64,000 nucleotides of DNA. Origin: Bifidobacterium scaligerum (GTDB taxonomy: Bacteria > Actinomycetota > Actinomycetes > Actinomycetales > Bifidobacteriaceae). The DNA lies in the NCBI RefSeq assembly GCF_002802865.1, contig NZ_PGLQ01000001.1, forward strand, positions 650,613 through 714,612. The letters run 5' to 3'. The notes beneath the pieces were generated by a model, which had not been told where the DNA came from, made no database searches, and saw only the letters and a program-made list of their open reading frames with translations. This document shows, piece by piece, positions 1 to 8,835 of the stretch (position 1 is its first letter; every line of letters begins with the position of its first letter). A program made the translations under genes and the position numbers.

Positions 1-2
1 AG

Positions 3-75
<73 letters not shown>

Positions 76-233
76 ATATTTCCTCATGCGCAAGATTCCT
101 CTCGCGCACAAGTCATATATATTACCTATCTCGCAGGAAAAAGCAAATTACGTGTATTCAGGGCATGTCGCGCGAAATTACGCGGTATGGCACGCTTACA
201 ACCGGCACCGCCGCAATCCCGCAAAGAACCTCC

Positions 234-1277
234 CTACATACTCACCTTGGTCAGAGGCATAGCCGAATCGATGGCGAAATCGGGAGCGCTGGGTGCCACG
301 CCGACCTCCACGAGGTTCACGCCGAGCATGGCCACCATGGCACCATTGTCCGTGCAGAGTTTGATTTGTGGAATGCGCACCTCCACGCCGTACTTCTCAC
401 CATATTCCAAGAGCTTGGCCCTGAGTTGCGAATTGGCGGAGAAGCCACCACCCACGATAAGCGTGTTGGAATCGTATTGTTCGCAGCCGCGCATGGCCTT
501 GCGGGCGAGCACGGTTGCCACGGAGTCGGCCAAGGAGGCACATACATCGTTTACAGGGATTTCGCGACCAGCAGCCTGTTCGCTTTCCACCCAGCGCGCC
601 ACGGCGGTCTTGACGCCGGAGAAGCTGAAGTCGTAGGGGTGGGCGGCACCGGCCTTACCCTGAGTCAGGCCTTGGGGCACGCGGATGGCATGCGAATCAC
701 CGTGTTGTGCATGGCGATCAATATGAGGGCCACCCGGATAGGGAAAACCGAGCAAACGTGCAACCTTATCGAAACACTCCCCCGCAGCATCATCCAATGT
801 GGTGCCCACTACGTCAATCTTGCGGGGCATATCTTCCACATGCAACAATGACGTATGGCCGCCGGAAACAATCAAAGCCAGTGTGTCTGGCGGGAAAGCG
901 CCGAACTGCAATTGCGTAACCGCGATATGCCCGATTACATGGTTGATACCGTACAGGGGCTTGCCGGATGCCCATGCGAGGGCCTTGGCACCGGAGACGC
1001 CCACAGCGAGGCAGCCGGCGAGTCCGGGGCCGGCGGAGACGGCGATGGCATCCACGTCGGCAAGAGTCATATTCGCATCGGCGAGCGCTTTGGAGACGCA
1101 TGGTACGAATGCCTCGGCATGAGCGCGAGAAGCGATTTCAGGGATCACGCCACCGTATCGCGCGTGTTCCTCCATGGAGGAGGCTACGACGTTGGAGAGT
1201 AGCGTACGCCCCTGCACAATTGCCGCCGCGGTTTCATCACAGGTGGATTCGATTCCCAGTACGATTGGTTCGCTCAT
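234..1277 (-). CDS. tsaD: tRNA N6-adenosine threonylcarbamoyltransferase TsaD
   Basis: TsaD transfers the threonylcarbamoyl group from threonylcarbamoyl-AMP to A37 of ANN-decoding tRNAs, working with TsaB and TsaE in the cytoplasm. The 347-residue protein has the family opening VLGIESTCDET, the metal-binding pair H113 and H117 in NHVIGH, the glycine-rich ATP loop IVSGGHTSL and a late VGGGFSANSQL segment. Its length is normal for the family. The start ATG overlaps the rimI stop by four bases (ATGA), so it is translationally coupled and is the last gene of the tsaE-tsaB-rimI-tsaD operon. No clear intrinsic terminator is visible between its stop and the tRNA gene. Confidence 0.97.
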   Translation of the reverse strand: MSEPIVLGIESTCDETAAAIVQGRTLLSNVVASSMEEHARYGGVIPEIASRAHAEAFVPCVSKALADANMTLADVDAIAVSAGPGLAGCLAVGVSGAKALAWASGKPLYGINHVIGHIAVTQLQFGAFPPDTLALIVSGGHTSLLHVEDMPRKIDVVGTTLDDAAGECFDKVARLLGFPYPGGPHIDRHAQHGDSHAIRVPQGLTQGKAGAAHPYDFSFSGVKTAVARWVESEQAAGREIPVNDVCASLADSVATVLARKAMRGCEQYDSNTLIVGGGFSANSQLRAKLLEYGEKYGVEVRIPQIKLCTDNGAMVAMLGVNLVEVGVAPSAPDFAIDSAMPLTKVSM

Positions 1278-1894
1278 GATTCCTTACCGTTCTGTTCTGT
1301 ATGTTCGGCTGTATGTTCGGTCTTGTGCTCGTCTGCACTGTCGTTGTCCGGCCCGGTCTTGTCCGCAACGTCATCCGCGCCAATGTCTGCTCGTTGAAAG
1401 CCGATGATGCGTGGTTCAAGATCCAATGCCATAACGTAGGCATCGATACCTTCAGGCTGGTAATAGCGTTTGCGCACGCCGATTCGTTCGAATCCGAGCC
1501 CTCGGTACAAAGCGATGGCCGGTTCATTGATTACGCTGACTTCCAGTAGCATGCGTCGTGCGCCTTGGATCTTGGCTCGTTCGATGAGGGTTTCCATCAA
1601 TGCCCGGGCAATCCCTTGGCGTTGATGGACGCGCCCGACTCCTACATCCATGATTTCGGCATCTTCGCCGTCGTACCAGTAACCGGCGAATCCGCGTATA
1701 GAGCCAATGCCAGCGTCAATGGCATCATCAACGCCATCGCCAATAACGTCGAACACGTACGTTCTGTCCGGCCCAGTAAGTTCCTCACGTACAGACGTCT
1801 CGCTCCACGCATGGTTGCCGAAAAGTTCGACCTCCAGCGCTCGCATGGCGGCAACGGCTTCCTCGCGGTCGAATTTGTTTACATCGACGATCAT
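1274..1894 (-). CDS. rimI: Ribosomal protein uS18-alanine N-acetyltransferase RimI (GNAT)
   Basis: RimI acetylates the N-terminal alanine of ribosomal protein S18 using acetyl-CoA. Residues about 1-160 form a GNAT domain: an acidic beta-strand with EIMDVGV, the acetyl-CoA loop VHQRQGIARAL and the LLEVSVINEPAIALYRGLGF segment are all present. The start ATG overlaps the tsaB stop (TGATG). After the GNAT fold there is an extra tail of about 40 residues rich in Asp, Glu, His and Thr that is not part of the catalytic domain and looks disordered. Position between tsaB and tsaD is the usual actinobacterial arrangement and supports RimI over another GNAT. Confidence 0.92.
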   Translation of the reverse strand: MIVDVNKFDREEAVAAMRALEVELFGNHAWSETSVREELTGPDRTYVFDVIGDGVDDAIDAGIGSIRGFAGYWYDGEDAEIMDVGVGRVHQRQGIARALMETLIERAKIQGARRMLLEVSVINEPAIALYRGLGFERIGVRKRYYQPEGIDAYVMALDLEPRIIGFQRADIGADDVADKTGPDNDSADEHKTEHTAEHTEQNGKES

Positions 1895-2706
1895 CAGGCG
1901 TTACGCTCCACACCATCATGACCAAGCACATGCTTAAGCGGGGCCGGCACTTCGGCGTCCGGACGGCGCAGATACAACGGTTCGATCAGAGTGTCCGGCG
2001 ATTTCTTGTGATTGAGTTCCGCTTCGGCGGCGAAAATGCTGAGTCCCTGTTTCCCCTGGTCAAGCACGGAATCGTCGATGATGTCGCCGACCGATTCGAT
2101 GCCGCCTAGCTCGGCCGCGTATTTTTGGGCACCGTGACCAATTACGTCGACCACCACGTCGCCTTCGACGGTCGCACGATATGCGCGCACTGCCTGATTG
2201 ACTCGTTCGACGATGAAGGCCGGGTAGTCAATGTCCATGCCGATCAGCGGCTTGGCGACGTCCGTCTCGTCTGTGCCCTTGTCTGCGACTGGGCTCGGGC
2301 AAAGTTCGAAGTACAACTGCTTGCGTCGAGCGTCATTGATGGCGAGCGTGAGCACATGGAAGGTTTGGGGGCTCTCAAGTGCGTCCGCCTTACCACGGCG
2401 GATAAGGTTCCACTGCGCCTGCGGTTCAAGCACGTTCTGGCCAAGCAGCTTCGCACCGGTGGCGAACGCCAACGCCTTGGCTGCCACGATACCGGCGCGC
2501 AAGCCGGTGAACGGCGCAGGGCCGACGCCCACCACGATCTCATCCAAGTCGGAGGGCTTGAGACCGGCATCGGTCATAGCACGGGCGATGTTGCCTTGCA
2601 GCTTTTCCACATGGGTACGCGAATCGGTTTCCACAATGGGTTCATGCCCGGTCACGCCGACCGTGGAACCGAATGAGGTGTCAATCACCAGCGTATGCGT
2701 CACCAT
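1894..2706 (-). CDS. tsaB: t6A biosynthesis protein TsaB
   Basis: TsaB is the non-catalytic ASKHA-fold partner that dimerises with TsaD for t6A synthesis. The protein opens with TLVIDTSFGSTVGV, and has the conserved VGVGPAPFTGLRAGIVAAKALAFA segment typical of TsaB. I chose the ATG at 2706 because AGGAGG sits five bases upstream; an in-frame ATG 27 bases earlier has no comparable ribosome-binding site. About 270 residues, with an insert of acidic sequence in the middle compared with the shorter proteobacterial TsaB. Confidence 0.94.
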   Translation of the reverse strand: MVTHTLVIDTSFGSTVGVTGHEPIVETDSRTHVEKLQGNIARAMTDAGLKPSDLDEIVVGVGPAPFTGLRAGIVAAKALAFATGAKLLGQNVLEPQAQWNLIRRGKADALESPQTFHVLTLAINDARRKQLYFELCPSPVADKGTDETDVAKPLIGMDIDYPAFIVERVNQAVRAYRATVEGDVVVDVIGHGAQKYAAELGGIESVGDIIDDSVLDQGKQGLSIFAAEAELNHKKSPDTLIEPLYLRRPDAEVPAPLKHVLGHDGVERNA

Positions 2707-2778
2707 GCAATCCTCCTGCGTCACATCGGCCATCGGCCGCGAAAAACCCTTACGAGTCTACAACCAACTCTCTAGGAA

Positions 2779-3342
2779 TCAGAGTGCGAACGAATCCCAG
2801 CGTTCTCCCACCGGCACGAATGTCACGCTACGTTCGCCATCACCGGTGAGTTCGCCGCTCGCATCCATAATTTGAGCGTCCTTCAGCGGGCGGTCGATGT
2901 GAATCTCCAACCGTTCCGGGGCCAATGCTGCAGCCATCTGCTCGCCCCATTCCATGAGTACCACGGTGTGTTCGCCGGGATCCTCCAGTTCCTCGTCCAG
3001 TCCTAGCGACTCTAGTTCATCCAACAGCCGACCGACTGCGTCCTGTCCAGGCGCATAGGACACACCACCGAGACGGTAGGCGTCCACGTGCACCAAATGC
3101 ACGGGGGTGCCGTCTGCGAATCGTCCATCAAGTTCACGAGCAATGGTGAAGGTGGGCGACACGATAGGTTCAGTAATATCAAGTCCTGCACCAAATCCCT
3201 GTGCGAACGTAGTCTTGCCCGCGCCGAGCGGCCCGGAGAGCAGCAGCACGTCGCCTCCTCGAACCCGTTGCGCCACCTGACGGCCCAGCTCCTGCATGTT
3301 CTCTCCGGTCAGTACCGGCACCGTGATGTTCTTCGCGCCCAT
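2779..3342 (-). CDS. tsaE: tRNA threonylcarbamoyladenosine ATPase TsaE
   Basis: TsaE is the small P-loop ATPase that cycles the TsaB-TsaD complex during t6A formation. The Walker A motif is GPLGAGKTTF at about residues 40-49, followed by QGFGAGL and the family segment IVSPTFTIA; VLMEWGEQ corresponds to the Walker-B/WGE region. At 187 residues it is slightly longer than the usual 150-170. The start is preceded by a purine-rich AGAGAGAAGAG stretch. First gene of the t6A cluster, 72 nt from tsaB. Confidence 0.95.
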   Translation of the reverse strand: MGAKNITVPVLTGENMQELGRQVAQRVRGGDVLLLSGPLGAGKTTFAQGFGAGLDITEPIVSPTFTIARELDGRFADGTPVHLVHVDAYRLGGVSYAPGQDAVGRLLDELESLGLDEELEDPGEHTVVLMEWGEQMAAALAPERLEIHIDRPLKDAQIMDASGELTGDGERSVTFVPVGERWDSFAL

Positions 3343-3413
3343 TGTCTCTTCTCTCTTTCCCGTTCTTTTCCGTCTTCTTCACATCAAGGATGGCGACGTC
3401 TTTCACGTCACCA

Positions 3414-4385
3414 CTAACGACCTTTACGACCGATGTCTTCAATGCACCGTTCCAGCGCATACATCGGATCTCCGCCGTTCGATTTGCTTTGTTCATCCGC
3501 CCATGCCAGCATCCGTATGCAATGTGCGAGTCCTGCAGAAGTCCATCCCCCAAGTTGACGCATAGCATTTTTCAGCACCCATGGATTCGTCTTCGCCTCA
3601 GCCTGCGAAATGGCTCCTGACCTCACTGCGGACGCCTTGGCTATCGTCCTGAGTTTCATGGCGAGCGCACCAATCAACGCTATTGGATCAGTGCCTTGTT
3701 CCACGGCGGCGCGCATCATCACGATGGCTTCGGCGGTGTGTCCTTCTACGGCTTTGTCCGCCACGGCAAAACCGGTGACCTGCGGGTTGGCCGTCAGATA
3801 CTGGTTTACTCGCTCCAAACCGATCGGATTGTCGTCGAAGTCAAAGCACAGCTGCTCACACATTGCAGCCAGTTCTCCGGTTTTGCCTCCGAGTACGGAA
3901 ACGAGCTGCTGCGCCGCCATCGGTTCGATGCGACGTCCGCGTTGTTCGAACTGCGCGATGGCAAAGTTGAGCTGCGCATCCGGTTTCTTCAGATCGGGAA
4001 CGTCTTCCTTGTGAGCGCCGGCCTTGACCAACTGGTCAAGTATGCGCTTGCCTTTTGCGCCACCCTCGTGTTGACAGATCACCACACTGGAGTTGGCTGG
4101 ATTTTTGATGGCCTCCTTCGTATAGGCCACGACTGCTTCGGCAAGCTTGTCGTCCGCATTCTGCAGGTTGACCAGTTTGACTACAGCCACGTCCGATAGC
4201 AAGGATGGGCTTACGGCTTCGTCGAAGGCGTACTGGTCGGCACCGGTGGCGTCCAGTTCGATGAGTTCGGCGTCCGGTCTGGCTTTGAGCGCTTTGGCGC
4301 ACAGCTCCTTGACGCGTTCATTGTTGAGGTATGCATCTCCCCCGGGCACCACCGTTACCGGTACGTTCGCTGCTGATCTGGCCAT
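3414..4385 (-). CDS. holA: DNA polymerase III subunit delta
   Basis: The delta subunit opens the sliding clamp within the clamp-loader complex during replication. The protein matches HolA in organisation: an N-terminal AAA+-like region (VTVVPGGDAYLNNERVKELC, then SVVICQHEGGAKGKRILDQL), a middle QLVSVLGGKTGELAAMCEQL segment and a C-terminal helical collar with IALIGALAMKLR and WTSAGLAHCIRML. No Walker A lysine motif is seen, as expected for delta. The ATG at 4385 follows GGGGAGATGG; a longer frame starting six codons earlier is less likely. About 323 residues. Confidence 0.93.
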   Translation of the reverse strand: MARSAANVPVTVVPGGDAYLNNERVKELCAKALKARPDAELIELDATGADQYAFDEAVSPSLLSDVAVVKLVNLQNADDKLAEAVVAYTKEAIKNPANSSVVICQHEGGAKGKRILDQLVKAGAHKEDVPDLKKPDAQLNFAIAQFEQRGRRIEPMAAQQLVSVLGGKTGELAAMCEQLCFDFDDNPIGLERVNQYLTANPQVTGFAVADKAVEGHTAEAIVMMRAAVEQGTDPIALIGALAMKLRTIAKASAVRSGAISQAEAKTNPWVLKNAMRQLGGWTSAGLAHCIRMLAWADEQSKSNGGDPMYALERCIEDIGRKGR

Positions 4386-4494
4386 GCGTCCATCTCCCCA
4401 CACAGCTTGGACAAGCTATGTCTGCAATCGCATTGCACGTGGGTGATGACCAAACTGCAAGCAGGAATGCCAGCGTCACATAAGCAACCCTGGG

Positions 4495-5853
4495 TCAGTC
4501 ATAGGCTTCATCCAGTAGAGTGTCGATTTCAGGGAAATGCTGGGGGCTGGGCCGCCAGACGGGGTGGCCGGCGGCGACCACCCAAACCGGATGATTCAGT
4601 GTGTGCAGGTTCCTGTATGGATCGTCATTGAGTACCACAAAATCAGCGAATTTGCCGACCTTCAACGAACCGGTTATGTCGTCAATGCCGAGCACGCGCG
4701 CATTTACTTGCGTGACGGCGTGTATCGCCTCCTGAGGCGTGAATCCAGCGAATCGCACCAACAGTTCCAGCTCACGCCATGTGGCATATTGCGGCACGAA
4801 GGTCATGCCTGTGTCGGTTCCGACACCGATGACCAGACCGGCTTCATGAGCTTGTTTGGCACCGGCCACCATGCCTTCCACCACGGCTTTGGAGTTTTCC
4901 AGTTGGATATCCGTAATACCGGTTATGTCTTGTTCGATCATCGTAAGCGGCAATCCGGCGGATAATGTCGGCACCAGCGCGCAATAGCCACGCAGAGCAT
5001 TCGGATTATGACGGAACAACGCAATCAGCTCATCGTCCAGTATGCTGCCATGTTCGATGGTGTCTACGCCGGCGCTCAGCGCACGACGTACGCCTTCCGG
5101 ACTTTGCGCGTGCGCGGCTACGATGATGCCGTGCGAGTGTGCTTCGTCGCAAATGGCGCGCATCTGTTCCACGCTCATTTGTGGACTGCCGGCCTCGCCT
5201 ATCTTCTGTGCATCGGTCACGCCGCCGGTTGCCGCAATCTTGATCACGTTCACACCGTGTGCGATATTGGCTGCCGCTGTTGCACGCGCCTCCTGCGGCG
5301 TGGCGCTAGTCAAAGCTATCAACGGTGCGCCATGGCCTTCCGGGATCGCCAGCAACGGCCCGGAAGACAGAATACGAGGTCCTGGCATCTCCCCCGCCTT
5401 GATGCGATCTCTCAGAGCTGTCACCTCATAGCCCACGTCGCCGAGCGTACGAATCGTGGTGACGCCGGATTCCAGTAACGTCATGGCATTGGTTTTGACC
5501 AACGTATCCAGATAAGGCTTGCCGAGCGGCGAATGCACGAACTTGGAAACCATGCGCTGTCCTTGAGGCGTGGCGAGACGCGGATTAAGTGGTTTACCTT
5601 GCGCAAACAGGTGTGTATGAAGATTAATCAGGCCTGGCATTACGGTTTTTCCGGTACCGTCAAGATAGTGGTATTCCTCGGGAATGCTGGTTTCGATACT
5701 GGGCGCGATTTGTTCGATGCGTCCGTTCGCCCCCACTAGAATGGTCATGTTGTTGCGCACGCTACCGGCCGCGTCTGCCATGACGACATGCACATGCGAC
5801 AGGGCGAACGGTTCGACGATCGGATTGTACTGATATTTGCGCGAGAACTTCAT
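4495..5853 (-). CDS. Amidohydrolase family protein (imidazolonepropionase-like)
   Basis: A metal-dependent hydrolase of the amidohydrolase superfamily, about 452 residues. Visible metal ligands are the HTHL pair after GLINL, the histidine in IIVAAHAQSPEG, TIEHGSIL, and an aspartate in VIGVGTDTGMTF. The C-terminus carries the usual small beta-sandwich return (KVGKFADFVVLNDDPYRNL). This subgroup covers prolidase-like and imidazolonepropionase-like enzymes, so the substrate cannot be read from sequence. The ATG at 5853 has AAAGGAG upstream; the longer frame has not. It lies between comEC and holA, with no obvious functional link to either. Confidence 0.85.
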   Translation of the reverse strand: MKFSRKYQYNPIVEPFALSHVHVVMADAAGSVRNNMTILVGANGRIEQIAPSIETSIPEEYHYLDGTGKTVMPGLINLHTHLFAQGKPLNPRLATPQGQRMVSKFVHSPLGKPYLDTLVKTNAMTLLESGVTTIRTLGDVGYEVTALRDRIKAGEMPGPRILSSGPLLAIPEGHGAPLIALTSATPQEARATAAANIAHGVNVIKIAATGGVTDAQKIGEAGSPQMSVEQMRAICDEAHSHGIIVAAHAQSPEGVRRALSAGVDTIEHGSILDDELIALFRHNPNALRGYCALVPTLSAGLPLTMIEQDITGITDIQLENSKAVVEGMVAGAKQAHEAGLVIGVGTDTGMTFVPQYATWRELELLVRFAGFTPQEAIHAVTQVNARVLGIDDITGSLKVGKFADFVVLNDDPYRNLHTLNHPVWVVAAGHPVWRPSPQHFPEIDTLLDEAYD

Positions 5854-5995
5854 GACCTGCTCCTTTGACTGGCCGACTGTCACGCTCCACTGTAGCGTCC
5901 GATGTGAAAGACTCGCGGCCGTCACGACTCACTCCCGTAAGTTCTGCACGATGCCTTCAACGGGCAGGAGCGATACAAACGCAGGAAGTATCGGC

Positions 5996-7810
5996 TCAAC
6001 GACCGTCCGTGTCTGGATTGAGCAGCCGACGCGTCTCCCGCCACCAAAGCATCATGCGAAGACGACGGGTTGAACCGAAATGCCGGCCAGGCAAATCCGC
6101 ATCAGCATCTTCCTGACCGCACCGCCGGACGACACGAACCGTGAATACAGCGAGCGCCGCGAGGCCGCCTTCCGCCGCCAGCATCAGTACGGCTCCGCTC
6201 ACTCCGTCCGGCCAAGGCAGCACAGCCCAATCGCTGGCTCCGATCAGCATCGCCACTTGTTCCATGATGAGCGTACCCAACGATGCGATCCATGCGAATA
6301 GGCCCGCCAACCATGGTGCACACCATGCGCAGAATAGTGCCATGAGCCCGGTTAAGGTGGCGAAGCCTACGAATGGCGAAACCAGCAGGTTTGCAGGTAT
6401 GGACAGTAACGGCAACTCGGGTTCCATCAGTATCTGAATAGGCAGTGTGAAAATCTGTGCTCCCATGGTCATTGCCGTCATCTGTGCAATCGGCTTCGGC
6501 AGCAGTCGGTGAAACGCGTCACTCAAAGGCTTGGCGAATAGCACAATGCCGATTACCGCGGCCGAGGAAAGCGCGAATCCGTAGCTTCGTGACATGTCGG
6601 GGTTGACTATGAGAACGATGATCACCGTCCAGCTGAGGGCGCTTACCGATTGCGAGCGTCGCCCTATGCCATATGCCGCAATACCCAGCAATCCCATGAT
6701 GAGGGCTCGGGTAACCGAATCACCCGGAAACATCAACAATGCGAGCAACACGTATGAGCATGCCATCAGCATGGCACTGACGCTTCGTGTGAGCAGCAAT
6801 CTCATACACGTCCTGCGTACCATATCGGCAAGCAGTACGAAATGTCCGCCGGAGACTGCCATGAGATGCATAATGCCGGAGCGTTGGAATCGTTCTTCCA
6901 ATGTACTGGAGTAAGTCTCATTGATGGCATTCGTGTGACTCGTCGTCGGCATGTTAGACGAGGTTTCATATGCCGGAGCGTCTGCCACGCCTACGTAATC
7001 CTGCCCGAGCACACCCATGGTAAGACCGGGGACCAATATTCGGCCTTGATCGGAAAGTCGTTCGGTAGCATGGAAGAACGACTGCTGCATATGTTCTATT
7101 GTTGCGCGATACCATGGCGGTTCTTCGACTTGTGCAACCGCCGAGCCGTCTTCCACCAACAGCCATAACGGCATGCGACCGTATTCGGACTCCTGCAAGG
7201 TTCCGCTCAAATGGTAGACCGCTCCCCTATGGATTATCGAACAGTGTTGCGCTGGCATATAGACACGCGCTTGGGCGGAAGATCGCTGCATTGTTGGCTT
7301 GACCTGTTCACTGCGGGCGGAGGGAATGGCCGTGTCCGTACTGATGCCGTTGAGCCTCACATCCGCTTGGCAAGCGTATTCACGCCGGTCGGAGGCTACC
7401 ATCGGCGCAATAACGGTGGCTCGTACTTGTGTAAGAGTGCCATGGTTCCTGGCCCATACCGAAGCCGAATCACGCCATGCCACGCTATCCGCCGCAATGG
7501 CGGTAATGCCGCCGATACACGCCACAGCAAGACATACCGCCACTGTGCCCATCCAGCGTGTTCTCAATCGCATTGCCATTATCAGCACTACTGACAAGAT
7601 GATGGCAATCGCCGTCATCACATGTGTCAATGCGGTGGCGGAAGTAGATATCGCATTGTTTATCGCAGTCTTCGCGGTCTCGGGCTGAGCCGCTGTGCTC
7701 CACTCGTCGAAAGCAAGATGGGCGGAAAGACTCGCAGACCATAAAGTCAACGCCACCGGCAGAAGCCGCCAGTCACGGCTTCCCTGTTCGCGTAGCATCC
7801 AATCCATCAT
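5996..7810 (-). CDS. comEC: ComEC/Rec2-family DNA uptake channel protein (no metallo-beta-lactamase domain)
   Basis: ComEC forms the inner-membrane channel for single-stranded DNA in natural transformation. The 604-residue protein has N-terminal membrane segments, a soluble DUF4131-like region, then the Competence-domain core (HLMAVSGGHFVLL, FPGDSVTRALIMG, RSYGFALSSAAVIGIV, LSIPANLLVSPFVGF). It ends shortly after the membrane region, so the C-terminal metallo-beta-lactamase domain of Bacillus ComEC is absent. Two adjacent ATG codons follow AGGAGG and the second (7807) may be the true start. It lies 6 bp after comEA, suggesting one transcript. Confidence 0.9.
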   Translation of the reverse strand: MMDWMLREQGSRDWRLLPVALTLWSASLSAHLAFDEWSTAAQPETAKTAINNAISTSATALTHVMTAIAIILSVVLIMAMRLRTRWMGTVAVCLAVACIGGITAIAADSVAWRDSASVWARNHGTLTQVRATVIAPMVASDRREYACQADVRLNGISTDTAIPSARSEQVKPTMQRSSAQARVYMPAQHCSIIHRGAVYHLSGTLQESEYGRMPLWLLVEDGSAVAQVEEPPWYRATIEHMQQSFFHATERLSDQGRILVPGLTMGVLGQDYVGVADAPAYETSSNMPTTSHTNAINETYSSTLEERFQRSGIMHLMAVSGGHFVLLADMVRRTCMRLLLTRSVSAMLMACSYVLLALLMFPGDSVTRALIMGLLGIAAYGIGRRSQSVSALSWTVIIVLIVNPDMSRSYGFALSSAAVIGIVLFAKPLSDAFHRLLPKPIAQMTAMTMGAQIFTLPIQILMEPELPLLSIPANLLVSPFVGFATLTGLMALFCAWCAPWLAGLFAWIASLGTLIMEQVAMLIGASDWAVLPWPDGVSGAVLMLAAEGGLAALAVFTVRVVRRCGQEDADADLPGRHFGSTRRLRMMLWWRETRRLLNPDTDGR

Positions 7811-7816
7811 TCCTCC

Positions 7817-8587
7817 TCAGCGCACTGTTACCTGTCCGCGAATTTTCTCCAGTGTTTTGGATCCGATACCTTTCACATCAAGGAGCTGATCCACGGAGCC
7901 GAATCGTCCGATGGCCTTACGATGTTCCAAAATGCGTTCTGCGGTAACCGGACCGATGCCTTTGATAGTCTGCAATTGTTCGGATGTGGCGGTGTTGAGA
8001 TCGATACGTCCATCCTGCTGTGCCGGGGTTGCATCCTCGTCTAATGTCTGGCCTGTTTGGTCGGCGTCACCGTTTTGCACATCGTCGTGTCGTTCGGCTG
8101 CCACCGAATTGTCGTCACCATCATCGTTGTTATCGCTGCTGTCGTTGCCATCATCGTTTTCACCGGAAGCCTGTACCGTATTGCCGTCGGATGACAGAAC
8201 GGAAAGGTTCATCGCCTGTTGCGCCAGAAGTGTCAGACTTACGCCAAGCGAAGCGACCAGCAGCAGTATCACCACCAGCGCATGATTGATGGCGAATGTG
8301 AGCCGCGGCTTATCCCTGTTACGCCGTGCTGTTTCGTCCACAGTATCGGCTGGCCGCACGCCGATCAGTGCGGAAAGCGATTGTCGGCCAGAAAACGCCG
8401 ATTTCGCATCCTGTTCTGGCCGAATGGATCGTTGTGGATCAATCATCCTTGATGATTGCTTTCGGGAAGGCAATGGTACGCGGTGTGCGCTATGCGCACT
8501 GATGCGTATGGAGCCGTCCTCCATCGAATGACGATGAGGTTTTGAGCCGGGCGGAGCGGTCTGGTTCTCGTTTCGATGAGTTTGCAT
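7817..8587 (-). CDS. comEA: ComEA-like helix-hairpin-helix DNA-binding protein
   Basis: ComEA is the membrane-anchored receptor that binds incoming double-stranded DNA and hands it to ComEC. One membrane segment (HALVVILLLVASLGVSLTLL) is followed by an acidic Asp/Asn linker and a C-terminal tandem helix-hairpin-helix (IDLNTATSEQLQTIKGIGPV, then LLDVKGIGSKTLEKIRG). The start is uncertain: I chose the ATG at 8587 (AGG upstream), but the frame remains open to an ATG at 8680 with GGAG before it. That earlier start would lie inside the right arm of the leuS terminator, which I find less likely. Confidence 0.85.
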   Translation of the reverse strand: MQTHRNENQTAPPGSKPHRHSMEDGSIRISAHSAHRVPLPSRKQSSRMIDPQRSIRPEQDAKSAFSGRQSLSALIGVRPADTVDETARRNRDKPRLTFAINHALVVILLLVASLGVSLTLLAQQAMNLSVLSSDGNTVQASGENDDGNDSSDNNDDGDDNSVAAERHDDVQNGDADQTGQTLDEDATPAQQDGRIDLNTATSEQLQTIKGIGPVTAERILEHRKAIGRFGSVDQLLDVKGIGSKTLEKIRGQVTVR

Positions 8588-8669
8588 ACGACCTGACAGT
8601 GCGTCGAGTCGTGCCGCTGCATGCGTCACGCGGACGGATTGAGTCGAACGGCCGCCGGTGAAGAGATGA

Positions 8670-8712
8670 AAAACGCCCATACACTCCAAATTGAGGGGTG
8701 TATGGGCGTTTT
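8670..8712 (-). terminator. Intrinsic terminator of leuS
   Basis: Perfect 15-bp inverted repeat (AAAACGCCCATACAC against GTGTATGGGCGTTTT) with a 13-nt loop. On the minus strand it is followed by TTTTTC, as expected for a terminator downstream of leuS. The upstream arm also gives a T-run on the plus strand. It overlaps the longest possible comEA reading frame. Confidence 0.8.
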
Positions 8713-8835
8713 GTCTAGCCGGAATGAGGTATGTGGTTCCAGCTTATGAACTTATCCACACTGATGCGTGTCAGTGTTGAGCTGGCCCGTATCAGTCATC
8801 TCGATGCCGGAATGCAGCTCAGGTTTGGCCGAAGC

